Part shown: piece after piece, positions 1-7,513 of the stretch
Layout of the letters: each line of letters starts with the position of its first letter
Numbering within the stretch: position 1 is the first letter of the stretch
From: CAZNKO01 sp964573855
Lineage (GTDB): Bacteria > Patescibacteriota > Patescibacteriia > UBA9934 > GWF2-40-263
NCBI GenBank assembly: GCA_964573855.1
Contig: CAZNKO010000014.1
Coordinates: 1-19,994 of the forward strand
Direction: 5' to 3'
DNA: 19,994 bases
Translations under genes and position numbers: made by a program
Notes under the pieces: generated by a model
What the model saw: only the letters and a program-made list of their open reading frames with translations
What the model was told of the DNA's origin: nothing
Databases searched by the model: none

Positions 1-60
1 CGAGGCGGAAAAATTCATTCCCCGCGAAGAGGAAAATATCACTCCCGTGTTACATCATCT

Positions 61-1626
61 TTACACGACACTCCCGCCGAATTTTTGCAAGAGATTTGAG
101 ACGGTCTCGTCCGCGTCTGCGTGCGCGTACTTCGCACGGACACGCACTCGCTTGCCGAGCACGCGCGAGAGCGTGTCCTCAAGAAGCTGTCGATTGCGCG
201 CTTGATTGATGGTGTCGGCGTGCAAAGCGTATTGAAAAGAAAACTCCACCGCATCCCCTTCAACCACGGTAATCTCCCCGGCCTGCATCACAATCGGAAG
301 CGTTGCGTGACATTCTTTAATTTGTTGAAAGACTTCCGGCCATTTTGTCTTCACCTCGTCGAGGCTCACGACCGGCACATTCTCAAAAACGGTGGTTTTA
401 ATATCCACAGGTTCGGAGAAATGAGAGGTTCGTAGGTTCGCAGAAACCGAGGAAGAATCTCGTTGCGGTTCTTGCGCACCTGCGACCCTGCGCACCTGCG
501 ACCCTTTCACCAATTCCAACCCAGCCTCCCTATGTTGAAAATCCGGTTCGCAGACCTTGACGATCGCGATTTCAACCCCGAGCTGGGGAATCTTGTCCGT
601 TTTAACTGCACGGCGCGCCTCAAGAAATACCTCGATCGCTCGTGTAATCCACGCTGGCGAAGCAGAACCAAGAGCCGCTTTCAACCGCTCCCGCGCTTTT
701 TCTTCAAGCTTTTCCATTCGTGACACTTCCCCGCCGAGCTTTGCAAACAACAGGGCGCGCAACACATCAATCACATCATCCACAAAATGCGCCATGTCCA
801 CCCCTTGCTCCACATATCCATTCACAAGACGAACTGCCTCGGCTGTTTTCTTTGCGAGCAAGGACTCGACAAAATCCGCGACCAACACATCCGTCGTCGC
901 GGGCAGCACAAGTGAGGCCTCGTCCATCGTGATCTTCTTTTCTCCGAGCGACAAAATCTGTCCAAGCAAACTCTCGGCGTCGCGCGCGCATCCGTCCGCA
1001 TGGCGTGCAACCTCGGCGAGCACGTCAGGAGAAACACTCACCCCTTCTTCTTTGGTGATCGCCGCGAGCCGCTTCACAAGGGAGGCAGTCGAGATGCGAT
1101 GGAAATCAAACCGCTGGCAGCGCGAAATGATCGTCGCCGGCACTTTGTGAATCTCGGTCGTGGCCAAAATAAAAAGCCCGTGCGCCGGCGGCTCCTCGAG
1201 CGTCTTCAAAAGCGCATTGAACGCTGAGGTCGAAAGCATGTGCACCTCGTCAATGATGTACACCCTGTATTTCAGCTTGTTCGGCGCGAACCGGACGCTT
1301 TTGATGATGTTTTCGCGGACGTTTTCCACATCCGTGTGCGACGCCGCGTCGATCTCATGCACATCAAGCGACCGGCCGCTTGCCACTTCCTCACACACCT
1401 TGCATTTGTTGCACGGCTCCCCTTCCTTTTGCTTCAGGCAATTTACGGCCTTGGCGACGAGTCGTGCCACGGTGGTCTTCCCAATCCCGCGCGGACCGGT
1501 AAACAAATACGCATGCGCCGGCGCTCCGGCTGCAATTTGATTGCGGATCGTCACCTTCACGTGCTCTTGATCCGTCACGTCCGCAAAGGTCTGCGGGCGA
1601 TATTTTCTGTACAACGCCTCTGACAT
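61..1626 (-). CDS. dnaX: DNA polymerase III subunit gamma/tau
   Basis: Clamp-loader ATPase of the replicative polymerase. The 521-residue protein starts MSEALYRKYRPQTF, the standard DnaX N-terminus, so I use the ATG at 1626. The in-frame extension to 1695 is only repeat sequence. Visible in order: Walker A GPRGIGKTT (about 44-52), a zinc module with cysteines near 63, 72, 75 and 78, Walker B YIIDEVHML (about 124-132) and the SRC sensor motif (about 168-170). A three-helix collar region follows, then a short tau-like tail. Residues about 373-405, between collar and tail, are encoded by copies of the GCGAACCTGCGACCC repeat and read in frame as low-complexity linker. The domain order and motifs make the identification firm. 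I saw no obvious frameshift signal for a separate gamma form. Confidence 0.96.
   Translation of the reverse strand: MSEALYRKYRPQTFADVTDQEHVKVTIRNQIAAGAPAHAYLFTGPRGIGKTTVARLVAKAVNCLKQKEGEPCNKCKVCEEVASGRSLDVHEIDAASHTDVENVRENIIKSVRFAPNKLKYRVYIIDEVHMLSTSAFNALLKTLEEPPAHGLFILATTEIHKVPATIISRCQRFDFHRISTASLVKRLAAITKEEGVSVSPDVLAEVARHADGCARDAESLLGQILSLGEKKITMDEASLVLPATTDVLVADFVESLLAKKTAEAVRLVNGYVEQGVDMAHFVDDVIDVLRALLFAKLGGEVSRMEKLEEKARERLKAALGSASPAWITRAIEVFLEARRAVKTDKIPQLGVEIAIVKVCEPDFQHREAGLELVKGSQVRRVAGAQEPQRDSSSVSANLRTSHFSEPVDIKTTVFENVPVVSLDEVKTKWPEVFQQIKECHATLPIVMQAGEITVVEGDAVEFSFQYALHADTINQARNRQLLEDTLSRVLGKRVRVRAKYAHADADETVSNLLQKFGGSVV
423..507. repeat. GCGAACCTGCGACCC-family repeats inside dnaX
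   Basis: Two clusters of the dispersed repeat: GGTTCGTAGGTTCGCAG at about 423-447, and a tandem GCGCACCTGCGACCCT unit at about 474-507. They lie in the collar-to-tail linker of dnaX and keep the frame open. The same family recurs at 1635-1673, 2038-2080, 2741-2775 and 15983-16018. Confidence 0.8.
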
Positions 1627-1634
1627 AAGTGTAT

Positions 1635-1673
1635 GAGGTTCGCAGGTGCGTAGGTTCTTAGGTTCGCAGAACC
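1635..1673. repeat. Inverted-repeat arm, downstream side of the four-helix-bundle gene
   Basis: Contains GAGGTTCGCAGG (1635-1646) and GGTTCGCAGAACC (1661-1673). Both have perfect reverse-complement partners on the other side of the 1658-2032 gene, at 2069-2080 and 2038-2050. The arm also supplies the last codons of that gene. Confidence 0.85.
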
Positions 1674-2032
1674 GTACTGGCTGACAACTGCTCAATCATT
1701 TTATTTAACATCTTTATCACTTCTTCGAGAAGAGATTCAACGGCGGGGATCTTGCTCTTGAAAAGCTCGGGAATACGTTTCACCAGCTGAATCTGTGTAT
1801 CAAGTTCACCTGCCGACCCGAAAGCGTGAAGAAAAAATACTCTATAGGAACGATCCGATCCGCGTAAACGTCCTTCCGCGATGTTTGATGGAATAGATAC
1901 GGCCGCGCGACGCATTTGACTGACGAGGCCATAGCGTTCCTCTGTCGGAAATTCTTTAGTCATTTCATAGACCAAAACAACCAGGTCCATCGCTTTCTGC
2001 CAAACAATCAAATCTCGATACGTATACAGCAT
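1658..2032 (-). CDS. Four-helix-bundle protein, S23/rRNA intervening-sequence family
   Basis: A 124-residue, mostly helical protein. The N-terminus YRDLIVWQKAMDLVVLVYEMT and the central SQMRRAAVSIPSNIAEG are the hallmark of the four-helix-bundle family first noted in 23S rRNA intervening sequences. Its molecular function is not established. The C-terminal residues STVLRT are encoded by a copy of the GCGAACC repeat, so the native end has probably been replaced or extended. Nested perfect inverted repeats flank the gene on both sides, giving it the look of a mobile cassette placed upstream of dnaX. Family assignment is confident; role and mobility are inference. Confidence 0.88.
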   Translation of the reverse strand: MLYTYRDLIVWQKAMDLVVLVYEMTKEFPTEERYGLVSQMRRAAVSIPSNIAEGRLRGSDRSYRVFFLHAFGSAGELDTQIQLVKRIPELFKSKIPAVESLLEEVIKMLNKMIEQLSASTVLRT

Positions 2033-2037
2033 ACCAT

Positions 2038-2080
2038 GGTTCTGCGAACCTGCGACCCTTCAATATTCCCTGCGAACCTC
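2038..2080. repeat. Inverted-repeat arm, upstream side of the four-helix-bundle gene
   Basis: Contains GGTTCTGCGAACC (2038-2050) and CCTGCGAACCTC (2069-2080), exact reverse complements of the arms at 1661-1673 and 1635-1646. The unit is nearly identical to the copy at 2741-2775. Both read CTGCGAACCTGCGACCCTTC, then a short spacer, then CCTGCGAACCT. Confidence 0.85.
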
Positions 2081-2084
2081 TTGC

Positions 2085-2783
2085 TTACTTCCTCACAATG
2101 TTCTCCACTGCTCCCCACACACTTTTCCCGGATTTCGGAACCAGAAGCACGACCTCATCCCCAGGCTGGCCTTTGTAGTAGGAAACGCTCGCGGGCAGCA
2201 CTTTGTACACCATTTCGCCGCACATCACGACATGACTATCGTTTGCTCCATCAAACGCAAGACAACCAACCACGCGCCGGCGCTCGATCGGCGCGATTTG
2301 CTTGAAAATGAAGCTGCCGTCGGGGCGGATCGTGAGCTTCAGCATGTCGCCTTCCACGAGCCGCGATTTTGACGCATAGTTTGGCGGCACAGAATACAGC
2401 TTTCCGTCCGGAGCCACCATGTTTGCTCCATCGAACACCCCCTCCACCACCCGCGCTCCCGAAGCCTCTTTCCACGCGTCTGACATCTGGCGCTTGGACG
2501 TGATGAGACCGGTCAACTGCTTTGCCGCGTCAAACATTTCGGCTTCCTCAAGAAGCTTGATCACGTGCCCGATCGCCTCATGCACGTGCTTCAGGGTGTT
2601 CAGGGCAATGTCGGTGCGCACGATTTTCTGCGACGATGATCCATCCGAAGCCTCCTCGGGCTCGCCCGTAGGGCTACGCCCGAGGGGCTCCGGCTCGAAA
2701 ACGGTTTCTGTCTCGTCTTCGAGAAATTCGTCAGACGGCTCTGCGAACCTGCGACCCTTCAATTCCTGCGAACCTGTATCCAT
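2085..2783 (-). CDS. Hypothetical protein downstream of the VirD4-like ATPase
   Basis: A 232-residue protein with no signal peptide or membrane segment. The ATG at 2783 is chosen because AGGAGG lies eight bases upstream, and it starts one base after the ATPase stop. An in-frame extension to 2957 would overlap the ATPase gene. Residues 1-50 are acidic and built partly from two repeat insertions (LKGRRFAEP at 8-16, PLGRSPTGEPEE at about 33-44). Residues 54-92 form a helical segment. From about 112 to the end there are two similar beta-rich lobes with parallel phrases (VFDGANMVAPDGKLYSVP, LAFDGANDSHVVMCGEMVYKV), each followed by a KL/VL-rich segment ending in a glycine-rich turn, which suggests an internal duplication. 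I think similar proteins are common in candidate phyla bacteria, but I do not know a function. Confidence 0.82.
   Translation of the reverse strand: MDTGSQELKGRRFAEPSDEFLEDETETVFEPEPLGRSPTGEPEEASDGSSSQKIVRTDIALNTLKHVHEAIGHVIKLLEEAEMFDAAKQLTGLITSKRQMSDAWKEASGARVVEGVFDGANMVAPDGKLYSVPPNYASKSRLVEGDMLKLTIRPDGSFIFKQIAPIERRRVVGCLAFDGANDSHVVMCGEMVYKVLPASVSYYKGQPGDEVVLLVPKSGKSVWGAVENIVRK
2654..2688. repeat. CTCGCCCGTAGGGCTACG palindromic repeat in coding sequence
   Basis: Palindrome with outer arms CTCGGGC/GCCCGAG and inner arms GCCC/GGGC. It is read in frame as the PLGRSPTGEPEE stretch of the 2085-2783 protein. A second copy lies at about 19671-19704 outside any gene. Confidence 0.75.
2741..2775. 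repeat. GCGAACCTGCGACCC repeat near the start of the hypothetical gene
   Basis: CTGCGAACCTGCGACCCTTC followed by a second CCTGCGAACCT. It is almost the same unit as 2041-2079 and is translated in frame as residues about 5-16 of the protein. Confidence 0.8.
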
Positions 2784-2784
2784 A

Positions 2785-5343
2785 TTAGAATCCTCCTTCC
2801 TTCCCTTCGGCCGGCGGCACACCCATATCCATGGCCCCAATCTGCGTGCGCTCCATAATTTCCGCTTCGACAATTTCTTTGTCTCGTCCGTACTTGAGGC
2901 GCGACAATTCCTTGATCGCATCCGCAAGCTCCGTATTCCCCCGCGGCGCCATGTCAAAATTCAGCGTGAAGGGCTTGGTGGATGCATTGTCCACAATCAT
3001 CTTCGCATACCACGTCAGCTTGTCGGAATTGATAAGGTCATAGCCGGAAAAATCCGGCGCATAAATTTTCTCAAGCGTCTCGACGTCTTCCGGCCCGATG
3101 CGCGCGGTGAACATCGTGCCGACGTTTCCGAACACGGCATCCTTGATCTTTGTATCATTATTTTTTACGAGCTGGCCGATGTACTGGTGGGCGATCACGA
3201 GGTCCAGCCGATATTTTCGCGCCTCAGAGAGGATGGTCGCGATCGAATCCGTGATGAAGTTCTGGAACTCATCGATGTAGAGGTAGAAATCCTTGCGCTG
3301 CTCCTCCGGCATGTCGGCGCGCGAAAGGGCGGCCATCTGGAGCTTCGAAACCACGATAAGCCCCAGAAGCTCGGCATTCACGTCACCAGTCTTCCCTTTG
3401 GAAAGATTGACGAGGAGGATTTTCTGCTGGTCCATCACTTCACGGAAATCGAAACTCGAATGCGACTGGCCGATGATGTTCCGCATCATTTCATTTTCCA
3501 CAAACCGGCCGACTTTTGAAATGAGGTAGCCGAGCATTTCGGACTTGTGGAAATCACTGGTCTTCGCCATTTCCTTTTCCCAAAATGCTTTCACAACCGG
3601 ATCCTTGAGCTTCGCGACCCACGTCTTCGCATAATCCTCGTCCGATAATATGCGCGGAATCTCCGCGAGCGTCCCCGGGTTCTCCTGGTCTGCCATGAGG
3701 GTGAGCATCACGTTCCGCATGGTGTGCTCAAACATCGGCCCGATCATTTCCGGCGGGAAGAGTTTGTAGAAAATGGCGATCATTTCCTGCACGGCAAAAT
3801 CCTTCAGGCTCTCGTCGCGCGCCTCGAGCATGTTCATGCCCATCGGCCGCTCGGTGTCGGACGGATTGAAATGGATGACGTCGTCGACGCGCTCCTTCGG
3901 GATGTTGCCAAGCACTTGTTCGATGAGGTCCCCGTGCGGATCCACGATCGCGACCCCATGGCCTTTTTTCACATCCTGAATCGCCATTTGGGCAATGAGC
4001 TGGGATTTTCCCGTACCGGATTTGCCGATGATGTAAAGATGCCGCTGGCGGTCGGACTTCTTGATCCAGACGGGCGTCTTGAGGCCGCGATACAAATTGT
4101 ATCCAAGCTGAATATCACCTTCGTTCGGGCCGGGCACGTTCGTCGGCGCAGGCGCACGGCGGGCGGACAGCCATTGAATGTCCGGGGTCTCGGTCCACGG
4201 GAGCGGCAAGTGCCAGAGCGACGCCATTTCCTCCGTGTTCAGCACGGTCGTCACGCGCTCCTCAAATTGGCGGTAAATGAACTGGCGGATCAGTTTGTTT
4301 TTTGAAGACGGGACTTTTTTCACGAACGTATTGCCGTACTGGTAGATGTTGTACTGGGCAAAGGCGCTCAGCATGTTGCCGAGCGTCTGCTCCGCGGCCG
4401 CGGCATCGCGGCCGGACACCGCGAGCCGGATGCACACGTCCATGCCGGCCTTGCTCGCCTTTTCCTCAAGCCCCTTTACAACCTCATCCTCGAGCGGCGA
4501 GAGGCGATGCTCTTTTTCTTCCTTTGTGTCCTTTTTCGCGGACACGGCCTCGACCCATTCGCTCTTCTTTCCCTTCCTCTTTCCCTTGATCGCCTCCTCA
4601 AGCGTCATGCCCTGCTGCATGTTGCGGGCGATCGAGACGCCGTGTTTCCGCCATTTGGCCGGCGCGGAACGCACTAAAAATTGGAGCGCAGCCCCTTCCC
4701 CTTCCGGGAGGCGCGACAAGACGTTCGTGAGCGCGTTCAGGGGATCGGTTTCGAGCTTTTTGTACGTTTTGATCGGAAACGCGTGCTCGCGCTTGAGAGT
4801 CAGATAACTCCCGAGGATCACGCCCTGCGGCGCAAAAATGTTGTAGTCCTCGACGATTTCAGCCGAGGCATCCGGCCAGGCGGCGAGAACCTGCTGCTCC
4901 ACATAGGTCTGCATCGCGCGCGGGACGGTGACAAAAAATTTGATGAGCTTCTCGTGCGCGACAATTTCAAACGCAAATTCATCGCTGCGTCCGCGGAGCC
5001 AGGACATGAATCCTTTTTCCGCCTTGAGCCCGCCGATCGAGGAGAAAAATGTCTCGGCAGACGCGATCGCCTCTTGCACCTTTTCCTTCTCTGGACCCCG
5101 TTCCGTTTCCTCCTCGCGCCGGAATTTCGGCCGAGTAATGAGCAGGGTCACTTGGTCAAATGTCGCGCGCCGCGCGAGAAGCCGCGATCGAAGAGCCAAG
5201 ATCAAAAGCCAGCAAATTAAAACGAAAAGTGCGAGGGCTCCGAGTCCCACGGCAACTTGCGTGAGCAAGTCCGTATTTGCGGACGCCGCCCCGCTCACGT
5301 CCCCCAATTCCGACGGCAAGAGATCAAACTGCCAGAGAATCAC
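2785..5343 (-). CDS. Membrane-anchored VirD4/TraG-like (type IV secretion) ATPase
   Basis: An 852-residue protein. One N-terminal membrane segment (about 29-52) is followed by a long poorly conserved region (60-400), then a P-loop ATPase of the VirB4/VirD4/TraG superfamily. Motifs: Walker A GKSGTGKS at 440-447, the DPHGDL motif at 468-473, Walker B LYIDEFQ at about 688-694, and AHQYIGQL at 718-725. Such ATPases couple ATP hydrolysis to movement of DNA or protein across the inner membrane, or assemble type IV pili and secretion machines. The start is GTG at 5343. It overlaps the TGA of the upstream gene as GTGA, which implies translational coupling, and an in-frame stop lies just upstream. The gene sits in an operon with two uncharacterised proteins and without other conjugation genes, so the substrate is unknown. 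Confidence 0.88.
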   Translation of the reverse strand: MILWQFDLLPSELGDVSGAASANTDLLTQVAVGLGALALFVLICWLLILALRSRLLARRATFDQVTLLITRPKFRREEETERGPEKEKVQEAIASAETFFSSIGGLKAEKGFMSWLRGRSDEFAFEIVAHEKLIKFFVTVPRAMQTYVEQQVLAAWPDASAEIVEDYNIFAPQGVILGSYLTLKREHAFPIKTYKKLETDPLNALTNVLSRLPEGEGAALQFLVRSAPAKWRKHGVSIARNMQQGMTLEEAIKGKRKGKKSEWVEAVSAKKDTKEEKEHRLSPLEDEVVKGLEEKASKAGMDVCIRLAVSGRDAAAAEQTLGNMLSAFAQYNIYQYGNTFVKKVPSSKNKLIRQFIYRQFEERVTTVLNTEEMASLWHLPLPWTETPDIQWLSARRAPAPTNVPGPNEGDIQLGYNLYRGLKTPVWIKKSDRQRHLYIIGKSGTGKSQLIAQMAIQDVKKGHGVAIVDPHGDLIEQVLGNIPKERVDDVIHFNPSDTERPMGMNMLEARDESLKDFAVQEMIAIFYKLFPPEMIGPMFEHTMRNVMLTLMADQENPGTLAEIPRILSDEDYAKTWVAKLKDPVVKAFWEKEMAKTSDFHKSEMLGYLISKVGRFVENEMMRNIIGQSHSSFDFREVMDQQKILLVNLSKGKTGDVNAELLGLIVVSKLQMAALSRADMPEEQRKDFYLYIDEFQNFITDSIATILSEARKYRLDLVIAHQYIGQLVKNNDTKIKDAVFGNVGTMFTARIGPEDVETLEKIYAPDFSGYDLINSDKLTWYAKMIVDNASTKPFTLNFDMAPRGNTELADAIKELSRLKYGRDKEIVEAEIMERTQIGAMDMGVPPAEGKEGGF

Positions 5344-5843
5344 AACCGGAGAATTTTATCTGTTTTTATTTTTGCTTCCTGCTCCAGGAAGAATTTGTTG
5401 ACGCCGGGGATGAGCTTCAGCCACCGCTTGATGAGATCGAGAATTTTCCGCGCGTTAACTTTCGCTTTGCCGACAAGCGCGCGGATTTTGCTCGTCGTCT
5501 CCTCTCCCACCCGTTTGAATTCCTTCTGCTCTTTGGGAGACATCTTGAGAAACGCGTCCGTCACGTCCTCCTCGAGCACGCTCTCAATCTCCTTTGTAAG
5601 CCGATCTTTTTGCGCAGCGGCCGAAATCGTCGCGGGCGCGGATACAGAAAGTCGTTCTGCGACTGGAACCTCCTGAGCCTCTTGGGCCCCCTGGACCTCC
5701 TGCGCCTCTTTCGTCCCTTCTCCCCCTTCCGTCTCTCTCGCCCCTTCCATCTCTTCCTCCACTTCAACCACTTCCGCCCCTGGTTCTTCCGGCGTCTCCC
5801 CACGCGGCTTCAGGCGTTTTTCCACCCCCGACGCATCTGGCAT
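5340..5843 (-). CDS. Small acidic protein, first gene of the ATPase operon
   Basis: A 167-residue protein. Residues about 1-65 are very rich in Glu, Gly and Ala and likely disordered. Residues 75-167 are helical, with a basic C-terminal half. That half includes LIKRWLKLIPGVNKFFLEQE, an amphipathic stretch that could lie on a membrane or bind the ATPase encoded next. The stop overlaps the GTG of the ATPase gene (GTGA), so the two are probably made together. The ATG at 5843 lies inside the 3' arm of the leader inverted repeat, with only GGGG just upstream as a weak ribosome site. I recognise no domain; accessory or adaptor to the ATPase is an inference from operon position. Confidence 0.78.
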   Translation of the reverse strand: MPDASGVEKRLKPRGETPEEPGAEVVEVEEEMEGARETEGGEGTKEAQEVQGAQEAQEVPVAERLSVSAPATISAAAQKDRLTKEIESVLEEDVTDAFLKMSPKEQKEFKRVGEETTSKIRALVGKAKVNARKILDLIKRWLKLIPGVNKFFLEQEAKIKTDKILRL

Positions 5844-5973
5844 ACCCCGTTAGAAGTCTCGGAGAAAAAATTGAAAATTCTTTCTCCAATTCGTTAATAA
5901 ACCACCAGAACTCCTGCTGTTATGTGGATAGTGTGGGAGGTCAGAGGAACACATACGACTTCTAACGGGGCAT
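5842..5973 (-). promoter_or_regulatory. Leader bounded by 17-base complementary arms
   Basis: Arms at 5842-5858 and 5957-5973 are complementary over 17 bases. In the minus-strand transcript the single difference becomes a G-U pair; in the plus strand it would be an A-C mismatch. This fits an RNA made from the minus strand. The 3' arm contains GGGGTAT, i.e. the weak ribosome site and first bases of the start codon at 5843. A second hairpin, GGAGAAA/TTTCTCC, lies inside the loop. The predicted transcription start is close to the outer edge of the 5' arm. It may be a cis-regulatory fold or a miniature element; I do not recognise it. Confidence 0.6.
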
Positions 5974-5982
5974 AACGCTCCT

Positions 5983-6011
5983 ATTGTAACGCAGAAGCTA
6001 GAATCTAGAAA
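5983..6011 (-). promoter_or_regulatory. Putative promoter of the ATPase operon
   Basis: On the minus strand TTTCTA (6006-6011) and TACAAT (5983-5988) are 17 bases apart. The -10 is good and the -35 weak. Initiation would fall at about 5976, next to the start of the complementary leader. Confidence 0.45.
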
Positions 6012-6027
6012 GTAGAATCTAGAATCT
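5991..6027. repeat. TAGAATCTAGAA tandem repeat at the end of cysS
   Basis: Short degenerate repeats of TAGAATCTAGAAAG overlap the last codons and stop of cysS. A related run, TCTACTCTCTACTCTCTA, lies at about 12376-12400 between two plus-strand genes. Confidence 0.55.
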
Positions 6028-7443
6028 CTGTTTTCGAACTTTTGGTCCCTCTTCCGTATCCTCAATCATAAAACCTTTCGCGCCGATTTCTTTGCGCAAA
6101 CGATCCGATTCGGCCCAGTTCTTGGCTTTCCGAGCGGCTTCACGTTCCTTGACTAGTTTTAGAACATCCGCCGGCACCTTGATCGGCTTTGCGAGATAAT
6201 CCTTGAGCTTCAGTCCGAGAACTTCGTCGAACTTCAAGAGTGTTTCCGCTTTCGCGGATGTTGGAAACGTGGGATCATCCACAAGTTTCCAGAGAAGAGC
6301 GAGCGCTTTTGGTGTGTCGAGGTCGTCATCCACGGCTGCCAAAAATTTTTCTTCGTATTCCGCGCAGCCGACTTTCGGTTTGTCCCATCCGCGCACCGTC
6401 TCGCGCAACTTCGTCAGCGCGTTTTCAGCCGCGTCCATTGCCTCCCAGGTGAAATTCAATTTACTGCGATAATGCGCGCCGAGAACGAGGTAACGGTACG
6501 CGAGCGGGTCGTATCCCTTTCCGCCAGAGGCGGACCCCGCTCCGCGGGGTTTTGCTAGATCGTCGAGCGTAAAAAGATTTCCAAGCGACTTCGACATCTT
6601 GCCGTTGTCCACGGTCAAAAACTCCGAATGCATCCAGACATTTGCCTGGAGTTCCCCTTCGGCTCCCTCGGTCTGTGCAAGTTCGTTTTCGTGGTGCACG
6701 GCAATGTGATCCACGCCGCCGGTGTGAATATCAAACGGGATGCCGAGATATTTCGTGGACATGGCCGAGCATTCAATGTGCCACCCTGGGAATCCAGCGC
6801 CCCACGGCGACTCCCAGATCATTTCGCGCTTCACACCCGCCGGCGCAAACTTCCAAAGCGCAAAGTCTGTCGCATGTTTCTTTTCCCCCANNNNNNNNNN
6901 CCCCATCTCAACCCGCGCTCCAGCCTTTTTCTCTTCCGCTTTCTGTCCGGACAAACGGCCGTAGCTCGACAATTTTGACGAATCAAAATAAATTCCGTCG
7001 CTTGTATGATACGCAAAGCCATTCTTCTCGATCTTCTGAATCATCGCGATTTGTTCTTTGATGTGATTCGTAGCTATGACGAACTTGTCGGGAAAATCAA
7101 CATTCAACCGTTTGAGATCCTCCTTGAACGCCTGCGTATAAAACTCCGCGATCTCATAGGCCGACTTCCCTTCCCGCCGCATGGCAACCAGCATTTTGTC
7201 TTCGCCTTCATCGGCATCACTCGTCAGGTGCCCGACATCCGTGATGTTCATGATGAATTTCGTTTTGAGATCGTTCGCGGTGAGTACACGATGAAGCACG
7301 TCCGCGAAGATGTAGGCACGCAAATTTCCAATGTGGGCGAACCAATACACGGTCGGGCCGCAAGTATACAAACTCACCTGGCCTTTTTTGACCGGCTCGA
7401 GCGATTCCGTTTTCCGCGTCAGCGTATTGTAGAGCTGGATCAT
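6019..7443 (-). CDS. cysS: Cysteine-tRNA ligase
   Basis: Charges tRNA-Cys. It is a class I synthetase with the HIGN signature at 37-40 and KMSKS at 282-286. Zinc ligands are expected at C28 (TCGP), C225 (IECS), and the His and Glu of HHENE (about 250-254). The start MIQLYNTLTRK is typical. Two oddities. A run of 10 N (6891-6900) interrupts the gene at residues 182-185, and the flanks suggest this is a false gap. Residues about 298-308 (KPRGAGSASGG) are an extra stretch encoded by a palindromic repeat, inserted where the family normally runs straight from the KMSKS loop into YDPLAYRYLVL. The C-terminus ends within a TAGAATC repeat. Confidence 0.96.
   Translation of the reverse strand: MIQLYNTLTRKTESLEPVKKGQVSLYTCGPTVYWFAHIGNLRAYIFADVLHRVLTANDLKTKFIMNITDVGHLTSDADEGEDKMLVAMRREGKSAYEIAEFYTQAFKEDLKRLNVDFPDKFVIATNHIKEQIAMIQKIEKNGFAYHTSDGIYFDSSKLSSYGRLSGQKAEEKKAGARVEMGXXXXGEKKHATDFALWKFAPAGVKREMIWESPWGAGFPGWHIECSAMSTKYLGIPFDIHTGGVDHIAVHHENELAQTEGAEGELQANVWMHSEFLTVDNGKMSKSLGNLFTLDDLAKPRGAGSASGGKGYDPLAYRYLVLGAHYRSKLNFTWEAMDAAENALTKLRETVRGWDKPKVGCAEYEEKFLAAVDDDLDTPKALALLWKLVDDPTFPTSAKAETLLKFDEVLGLKLKDYLAKPIKVPADVLKLVKEREAARKAKNWAESDRLRKEIGAKGFMIEDTEEGPKVRKQRF
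6520..6552. repeat. Palindromic repeat inserted in cysS
   Basis: Two adjacent small palindromes, CCGCCAGAGGCGG and CCCCGCTCCGCGGGG, read in frame as GAGSASGG just after the KMSKS loop. A CCACCAAAGGCGG relative is nested in the uvrC insertion. Confidence 0.7.
6891..6900. other. Assembly gap (10 N) in cysS
   Basis: Ten undetermined bases. Both sides carry CCCCA (6886-6890 and 6901-6905). Merging them gives a continuous in-frame GARVEMGEKKHATDF, which fits the family. Confidence 0.95.
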
Positions 7444-7477
7444 ACTCGCGCCTCATTCTACCCTGCGTTTTCAAAAA

Positions 7478-7513
7478 TAAAAACACCCCTCAACAAGCGG
7501 GGCGTGTTTTTAT
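7478..7513 (-). terminator. Intrinsic terminator after ftsL
   Basis: Hairpin with arms ACACGCCCC/GGGGTGT (one bulged base) flanked by A-rich and T-rich runs. Read on the minus strand it starts at the ftsL stop codon and ends in TTTTTATTTTT. The A and T runs on both sides mean it could also work in the other direction. It separates the mraZ-rsmH-ftsL cluster from cysS. Confidence 0.75.

Noticed and set aside
2..60. Possible coding sequence in the first 60 bases (plus-strand frame, or a minus-strand ATG at 18).
   Set aside because: Too short to judge and cut by the window edge; no motif or convincing ribosome site.
2419..3519. Long plus-strand open frame opposite the ATPase and hypothetical genes.
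   Set aside because: Antisense shadow of high-GC coding sequence on the other strand; composition unlike a real protein.
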